From: UBA2336 sp049306095
GTDB taxonomy: Bacteria; Bacteroidota; Bacteroidia; Cytophagales; Cyclobacteriaceae
Direction of reading: 5' to 3'
Length of the DNA: 64,000 nucleotides
Assembly: GCA_049306095.1 (NCBI GenBank)
Contig: JBAQPU010000003.1
Coordinates: 1-64,000 of the forward strand
Part shown: in pieces, positions 59,391 through 64,000 of the stretch
Layout of the letters: every line of letters begins with the position of its first letter
Numbering within the stretch: position 1 is the stretch's first letter
Made by a program: the position numbers and the translations under genes
Notes under the pieces: model-generated
What the model saw: only the letters and a program-made list of their open reading frames with translations
What the model was told of the DNA's origin: nothing
Database searches by the model: none

Positions 59391-59418
59391 TCATAATTCA
59401 TAATTCATAATTCAAGAT
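59391..59418. repeat. Heptamer tandem repeat in the TldD-B/TldD-C gap
   Basis: TCATAAT is present three times in tandem, followed by the variant TCAAGAT. The rest of the gap (59360-59474) is AT-rich with many TTGAAT/AATTC words. No promoter can be assigned with confidence. Confidence 0.5.
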
Positions 59419-59474
59419 TGTTTTATTCGGAACCATAGTTAAAAATTTTGAATATTGAATTTTCTAATTTTGAA

Positions 59475-61115
59475 TTAAATAGTTCTGCCCGTATTAATCA
59501 CATTCACCCCATTAAAACGAGCAGTTGAACTTCCGTGCGACACCGCGCTTACCTGTGAAGGTTGCCCTTTTCCGTCAAAGAAAGAACCGAACAAGCGGTA
59601 ATCTTTCTCATCACAAATTTTTACACAATTATTCCAAAACTCCTGGGTATTGGATTGGTACGCCACATCGTTGAGCATGCCGGCAATCTTTCCGTTTTTA
59701 ATTTCAAAGAAAGCGGTTCCGCCAAACTGAAAGTTATAACGCTGCTGGTCGATTGAAAACGATCCGCGTCCGGCAATGTAAATACCCTTCTCAACATCCT
59801 TAATCATTTGTTCGCTGGAGTACGTTTCTTTGCCTGGCTGAAGTGACACGTTGGGCATGCGTTGGAATTGCACATTGTTCCAACTTTGTGAATAGCAACA
59901 TCCATGCGATTCGTTTAAGCCAACAATATGAGCCTGATCGCGAATGGCCTGAACGCCAACAAAGATTCCGTCTTTGATTAAGTCCCACTTTTTACATTTA
60001 ACACCCTCATCATCATAGCCAACTGCACCCAATGAACCCGGTTGTGTTTTATCCGCCACTATATTGACAATGGGACTGCCATACTTAAAGGTGCCGGATT
60101 GCAGCTTATCCAGCGTAGCGAAACTGGTGCCTGCATAGTTTGCCTCGTATCCTAAAATCCGGTCTAGCTCCAGCGGGTGACCCACCGATTCGTGAATGGT
60201 TAATCCCAGGTGATTGGGCTCCAGAACCAGATCATATTTTCCGGGCTCCACCGACTTAGCGGTAATCATCTCTTTGGCTTGCCTGGCAGCGATGATGGCG
60301 TCTTCCACAATATCGTAACTGTTTTTATAGAGCACCATTCCACCAGGGCCGGCCAGTTTATCTTCTGTGCGGGGAATCATGTACTCGTAACCGAGGCCCA
60401 TCGGGGCACTCATCGCATCGCGTGTTTTAAATTTTCCGGAAGCGCGGTCAATGACCGACACGGTGAAGGTTGGCCAAATGCGATGTACATCCTGATCGAT
60501 GTACGATCCTTCGGTAGAGGCAAAATATTTTTGTTCGTTAATCTGAAAAAGGTTGGAGTTAACAAAACTTGCTCCGTTTTTCAGCGCTTCTGAATTAGCA
60601 TTCAATAGCAGGTCAACTTTTTCTTTAACCGGCACTTCAAAAGAATTTTTTTGGATGGGTGTTTTCCAACTCACCTCGCCATAACGTTGTACTGCTGCCA
60701 GTTTCACCGGCTCCTTTTGAAATTTTGAATTGGCCCTGGCAACGGCCACAGCTCGTTCGGTGGTTTTTTTAACACCCTCTTCGGTTACCAGGTTCGTGGA
60801 AGCAAAGCCCCACGTTCCGTTTACAATTACCCGAATGCCCACCCCAAAAGATTCGGTATTGGTCAGGTTTTGCACTTTATTTTCACGGGTATTAATAAAC
60901 TGGTTCAAATACCTCCCGATTCGCACATCTGCGTAGGTGGCACCCCTTGACTTAGCGGTGTTTAGTACCACATCCGCCAGTTTCTTTTTTTGAATGGTAT
61001 CAAAGGGAGATTCCAAAAGGGCTTCTACCGAAACCGGATTTCCAAGCAAATCCAGTGGAAGCATTAACCCTCCAATTCCCAGCCCCGTCAATTGAACAAA
61101 GTCTCTTCTTTTCAT
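59475..61115 (-). CDS. tldD: Tat-exported TldD-like metalloprotease (orphan copy C)
   Basis: The 546-residue protein starts 'MKRRDFVQLTGLGIGGLMLP', a twin-arginine signal. It has HESVGH from H308, here followed by 'PLELDRILGYEANYAGTSFA' (Leu instead of the Thr of the other two). It is the first gene of the cluster in the direction of transcription and has no TldE directly behind it. It may use TldE-B, or act as an independent copy. The 270-bp region 61116-61385 should hold the cluster promoter; there I see only a weak 8-bp inverted repeat, GTTGAACG/CGTTCAAC, and no clear box. Confidence 0.91.
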   Translation of the reverse strand: MKRRDFVQLTGLGIGGLMLPLDLLGNPVSVEALLESPFDTIQKKKLADVVLNTAKSRGATYADVRIGRYLNQFINTRENKVQNLTNTESFGVGIRVIVNGTWGFASTNLVTEEGVKKTTERAVAVARANSKFQKEPVKLAAVQRYGEVSWKTPIQKNSFEVPVKEKVDLLLNANSEALKNGASFVNSNLFQINEQKYFASTEGSYIDQDVHRIWPTFTVSVIDRASGKFKTRDAMSAPMGLGYEYMIPRTEDKLAGPGGMVLYKNSYDIVEDAIIAARQAKEMITAKSVEPGKYDLVLEPNHLGLTIHESVGHPLELDRILGYEANYAGTSFATLDKLQSGTFKYGSPIVNIVADKTQPGSLGAVGYDDEGVKCKKWDLIKDGIFVGVQAIRDQAHIVGLNESHGCCYSQSWNNVQFQRMPNVSLQPGKETYSSEQMIKDVEKGIYIAGRGSFSIDQQRYNFQFGGTAFFEIKNGKIAGMLNDVAYQSNTQEFWNNCVKICDEKDYRLFGSFFDGKGQPSQVSAVSHGSSTARFNGVNVINTGRTI

Positions 61116-61385
61116 GCGTGTTTTATTTTCTTCCTATGAGGATTTTTGTCTCTGGAAATTAACAAAAACAGGTGGGAGTAGAAACAGAAAAGGAGTAGTG
61201 GCAGGATAAGGGTTCAAGTGGTGTTAGATAACCGTCAGCTTCTCTGGAATAGGGTTTGAGGTTGGCAACCGGTTCTCACCTAACCATCACCGGTCACGTT
61301 GAACGGTAGCGAACTTCCCTTGTTAGGATTAGTTGCTAATCGTTCAACAAAACGGTGTGTTAAGAGTTGATTTGAGATGATACGA

Positions 61386-63437
61386 TTACCAAATCTTAAT
61401 CCGCTCTTCTGGTTTTTTATAAAGTTTGTGACCGGGCTTCACGCCAAAGGCCTCATACCAGGCATCCATGTTTACGGGGGCGCCAATGGTTCTGTACTCG
61501 GCAGGCGAATGTGAGTCGGTTACAATGAGTTGTGCTTTTGTTTCGGGCAGGGTGTTGGCTCTCCATACCTGTGCCCAGGCGAGAAAAAACCGCTGGTCGG
61601 GTGTGAAGCCATCAATTTTTTTGTTTGATTTCCCTTGTGGGGTCATTTTAAATGCTTCGTATGCAGCATTTAATCCGCCAAGGTCGCCAATATTTTCACC
61701 CAGCGTAAGTTTGCCGTTTACATGAATGCTGTCTAACACCGTGTAAGCATCAAATTGTTGTTGTAAAAGTTTTGCTCTCTCGTTAAATTTTTCACGGTCT
61801 TCGGTTGTCCACCAGTTACGGAGGGTACCGTCTTTGTCGTACTGACTTCCGGAATCATCAAACCCGTGCGAAATCTCATGCCCGATAACCGCACCAATTG
61901 CACCATAATTAAAGGCATCATCCGCATCCGGATGAAAGAATGGATACTGAAGAATTCCTGCCGGAAATACAATTTCATTATTCACTGCATTGTAATAAGC
62001 GTTTACAGTGGGTGGTGTCATACCAAAACGTTTTTTATCAACCGGTTTGCCCAGTTGGCTAACCATGTCGTTGTATGCCCATTGAGAAGCGTTGCGTAAA
62101 TTTTGATAGAAGGATTCACGCGCTATATCAAGGCCATCATACGTTTTCCATTTTTCAGGATAACCTATTTTGGGCGTGAATGTATTAAGCTTGTCCAATG
62201 CTTTCTGTTTCGTGGCATCACCCATCCAATCCAGTTTTTTGATGCGGATCTCGTAAGCCTTTACCAGGTTTTTGATCATTTCATCCATCCTTGCTTTCGC
62301 TTCGGGCTTGAAATGTTTTTCTACATACAGCTGACCCAGCAGTTCACCGATAGTTCCATCGGTGAGTTGCGACATCCGTTGCCAGCGAGGAGTCAACACT
62401 TTTTGGCCGGTCATGACCTGAGTGTAGGCAAAGTTGGCCTTCACAAAGGGGCTGCTTAAGTACGGAGCTGCCGTGCGAAGAACATTCCACTGTAAGTAGG
62501 TTTGCCAATCAGAAACAGGAGCATTCTTTAATAAACTGTCAGCAACCGTAAAGTATTTTGGTGAATTTACCAGGATGGTATCCTGTCCGGGAGTTTTTAA
62601 TCTGTCAAGCGTACTTACCCAATTGAAGGAAGAGGATGTTTTTGAAAAATCGGAAACTGAAAACTTATTGTATGTTTTATAAGGATCGCGCATTTCAACC
62701 CGGCTCATCTGGGCCTTGGCCAGAAGTTTCTCTAACCTGAAAATAGTTTCGGCTTTCTCTTTGGCAGAAGCCTCTGTTTCACCGGCCAGTTTAAATAAGG
62801 TAGTTACATAGGTATTGAATGCAGCTTGAATTTTCTGGGTTCGTGCGTCACTCTTTAAATAATAGTCGCGATCGGGCATGGAGGTGCCGCCCTGTCCAAG
62901 TTGTACGACCATTACCTGTGGATGCTTGCGATCTTGTGCAACAAAAAAGCCGAATAGGGGAGAAGCAATACCATTTGTTCGTTCATAGATGATTTCATTC
63001 AGAACCTGTTCGCTGTTTTGAACAGAACCAGCCCGTACATAATCAGCCTGCGCAGGAGAGAAGCCTGCTTTTTCAACCGCCAGACTGTCCATACCGGCAG
63101 CATAAAAATCACCTACTCTTCTTTTTACCGATCCGGAGGCAGCGGTTTTATCGGCAGCCGCCTCAGACAGGATAACCTGTACAGCTTTCACATTAAAATC
63201 GCGCAGCATATTGAAGGCTCCCCAACGGGTTTCCTTAGCAGGCACCGGGTTGTTTTTTAACCAGATGCCGCCAGCATACCCCATGAAGTCATCTCCGGGC
63301 TTAATGGTAGGATCCATGTTGGCCGGGTCGATGAGTTTTGGTTTTGTTACCTCCTTCTGAGCGAAGGTTATGGAGCTCGTTGCTATCAACAGGAGCAGCC
63401 CTAAAAATATTTTTCTTGTAAAATTATCGTGGTTCAT
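61386..63437 (-). CDS. M13-family metallopeptidase (neprilysin/PepO-like)
   Basis: The 683-residue protein has a signal peptide (IFLGLLLLIATSSITFAQ), the M13 N-terminal opening 'PTIKPGDDFMGYAGGIWLKN' near 43, the 'NAYYNAVNNEIVFPAGILQ' substrate-binding block near 479, the zinc motif HEISH (H520, H524) with the third ligand in 'GENIGDLGGL' near 580, and the C-terminal 'PEERIKIW' end. It is a full-length secreted zinc endopeptidase for short peptides. Its proximity to the TldD/TldE cluster on the same strand, 270 bp upstream, suggests a region rich in periplasmic peptide breakdown; co-transcription is uncertain. Confidence 0.94.
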   Translation of the reverse strand: MNHDNFTRKIFLGLLLLIATSSITFAQKEVTKPKLIDPANMDPTIKPGDDFMGYAGGIWLKNNPVPAKETRWGAFNMLRDFNVKAVQVILSEAAADKTAASGSVKRRVGDFYAAGMDSLAVEKAGFSPAQADYVRAGSVQNSEQVLNEIIYERTNGIASPLFGFFVAQDRKHPQVMVVQLGQGGTSMPDRDYYLKSDARTQKIQAAFNTYVTTLFKLAGETEASAKEKAETIFRLEKLLAKAQMSRVEMRDPYKTYNKFSVSDFSKTSSSFNWVSTLDRLKTPGQDTILVNSPKYFTVADSLLKNAPVSDWQTYLQWNVLRTAAPYLSSPFVKANFAYTQVMTGQKVLTPRWQRMSQLTDGTIGELLGQLYVEKHFKPEAKARMDEMIKNLVKAYEIRIKKLDWMGDATKQKALDKLNTFTPKIGYPEKWKTYDGLDIARESFYQNLRNASQWAYNDMVSQLGKPVDKKRFGMTPPTVNAYYNAVNNEIVFPAGILQYPFFHPDADDAFNYGAIGAVIGHEISHGFDDSGSQYDKDGTLRNWWTTEDREKFNERAKLLQQQFDAYTVLDSIHVNGKLTLGENIGDLGGLNAAYEAFKMTPQGKSNKKIDGFTPDQRFFLAWAQVWRANTLPETKAQLIVTDSHSPAEYRTIGAPVNMDAWYEAFGVKPGHKLYKKPEERIKIW

Positions 63438-63635
63438 ACAGGTTGAGTTTGATCTTAAATGTAGACTATATTCTTGTGACGGAGCCTACCGTTTAACCCA
63501 GCTATCCTGAGGTCAACCTTTGGTATAACCGTTCATGGTTGAGTGGAATTCAAACGATTGCGATTTCAAAAAACACCACTCGTTCACGTAAATTTAAAAC
63601 ATCCACTATATTTCGGATCATTCAAACTGAAAGTA

Positions 63636-64000
63636 TGAAACGTACTATCGCGATTAGCCTGTTCCTATGTGTTGCCAATACGGTATGGGCGCAAACAATT
63701 TCATCACCCGATAAAAATCTGAAGTTGACCTTTAGCCTTTCGACTGACGGACAGCCGATCTATGCGTTGACGTATAAATTCAAACCCGTTATTCAGCCAA
63801 GTATGCTTGGCATTGAATTAAAAGATACCCCATCGCTTTCGAATGGTTTTCAGGTTACAAAAGTGGATACCCTGCTGCATGACACGAGTTGGGAACCTGT
63901 ATGGGGCGAGGTAAAAACCATTCGCAATCATTACCGGGAGTTAGCGATAACCCTGCAGCAACCGGCCACAGATAGAACCGTTGTTCTGCGTTTCAGACTT
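63636..64000 (+). CDS. Glycoside hydrolase family 97 protein, N-terminal part (cut by window end)
   Basis: The frame starts at ATG 63636 and stays open to the last base, giving 121 residues. It has a signal peptide (MKRTIAISLFLCVANTVWAQ) and then the beginning of the GH97 N-terminal beta-sandwich: 'ISSPDKNLKLTFSLSTDGQP', 'PSMLGIELKDTPSLSNGF', 'SWEPVWGEVKTIRNHYRELA'. The last block, W-E-P-V-W-G-E, is typical of GH97 (SusB-like alpha-glucosidase/alpha-galactosidase). The catalytic domain lies beyond the window. It is divergent from the M13 gene, with 198 bp between. Confidence 0.9.

Noticed and set aside
53073..61115. A complete RiPP biosynthetic cluster around the TldD/TldE genes
   Set aside because: No precursor peptide, radical SAM enzyme, YcaO, LanM or dedicated transporter lies next to the cluster.

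Overview
The window looks like a chromosomal segment of a Bacteroidota bacterium, most likely a member of the Cytophagales. The grounds are a SusC/SusD pair, a DUF5916 beta-barrel protein, a Bacteroidota-type putative porin, a long NagB-PIG-L fusion, a MoxR/DUF58/BatA/DUF4159/DUF4175 operon, a menaquinone operon of the men type, and the near absence of Shine-Dalgarno sequences. I see no rRNA, CRISPR array, prophage or transposase.

Layout, left to right. (1) 0.1-12.5 kb holds mostly housekeeping and small secreted or membrane proteins: a metallophosphoesterase, a DUF5916 protein, a lipoprotein alpha/beta hydrolase, a YafY/WYL regulator, a response regulator, a YkgJ-type cysteine-cluster protein, a thioredoxin-like protein and a TPR protein. 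It also holds an intact tRNA-Gly(CCC), the relic of a second tRNA-Gly interrupted by palindromic repeats, and a GyrI-like gene split by a frameshift. (2) 12.5-19.4 kb carries YebC and a menaquinone operon (thioesterase-menF-menD-menB-TerB-like-menE, minus strand). (3) 19.4-34.8 kb holds a phosphatase, a TPR protein, a coiled-coil protein with a degenerate zinc ribbon, a NIF3 protein, lpxK, a putative porin, miaE, ABC permeases, and a tesA/ATPase/permease group arranged as in E. coli tesA-ybbA-ybbP. (4) 34.9-45.0 kb holds a CAT-anticodon tRNA and an apparent amino-sugar regulon: ROK kinase plus nagB on one side, SusC/SusD and a divergent LacI regulator on the other. Both promoters carry the same pair of 14-bp palindromes with the same 21-bp phasing. 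(5) 45.0-52.9 kb is a tightly overlapping MoxR-type operon for envelope or stress functions. (6) 53.0-61.1 kb is a run of five TldD/TldE metalloprotease paralogues in the order D-D-E-D-E. All three D proteins carry a twin-arginine signal and the HExxxH motif; the E partners carry neither. (7) 61.4-64.0 kb holds an M13 peptidase and, divergently, the start of a GH97 glycosidase cut by the window edge.

The most interesting items are the LacI operator architecture shared by two loci, the amplified TldD/TldE cluster in which E proteins may travel with Tat-exported D partners, and the tRNA-Gly gene invaded by two different small palindromes. These are inferences from one window, and no database search was possible.
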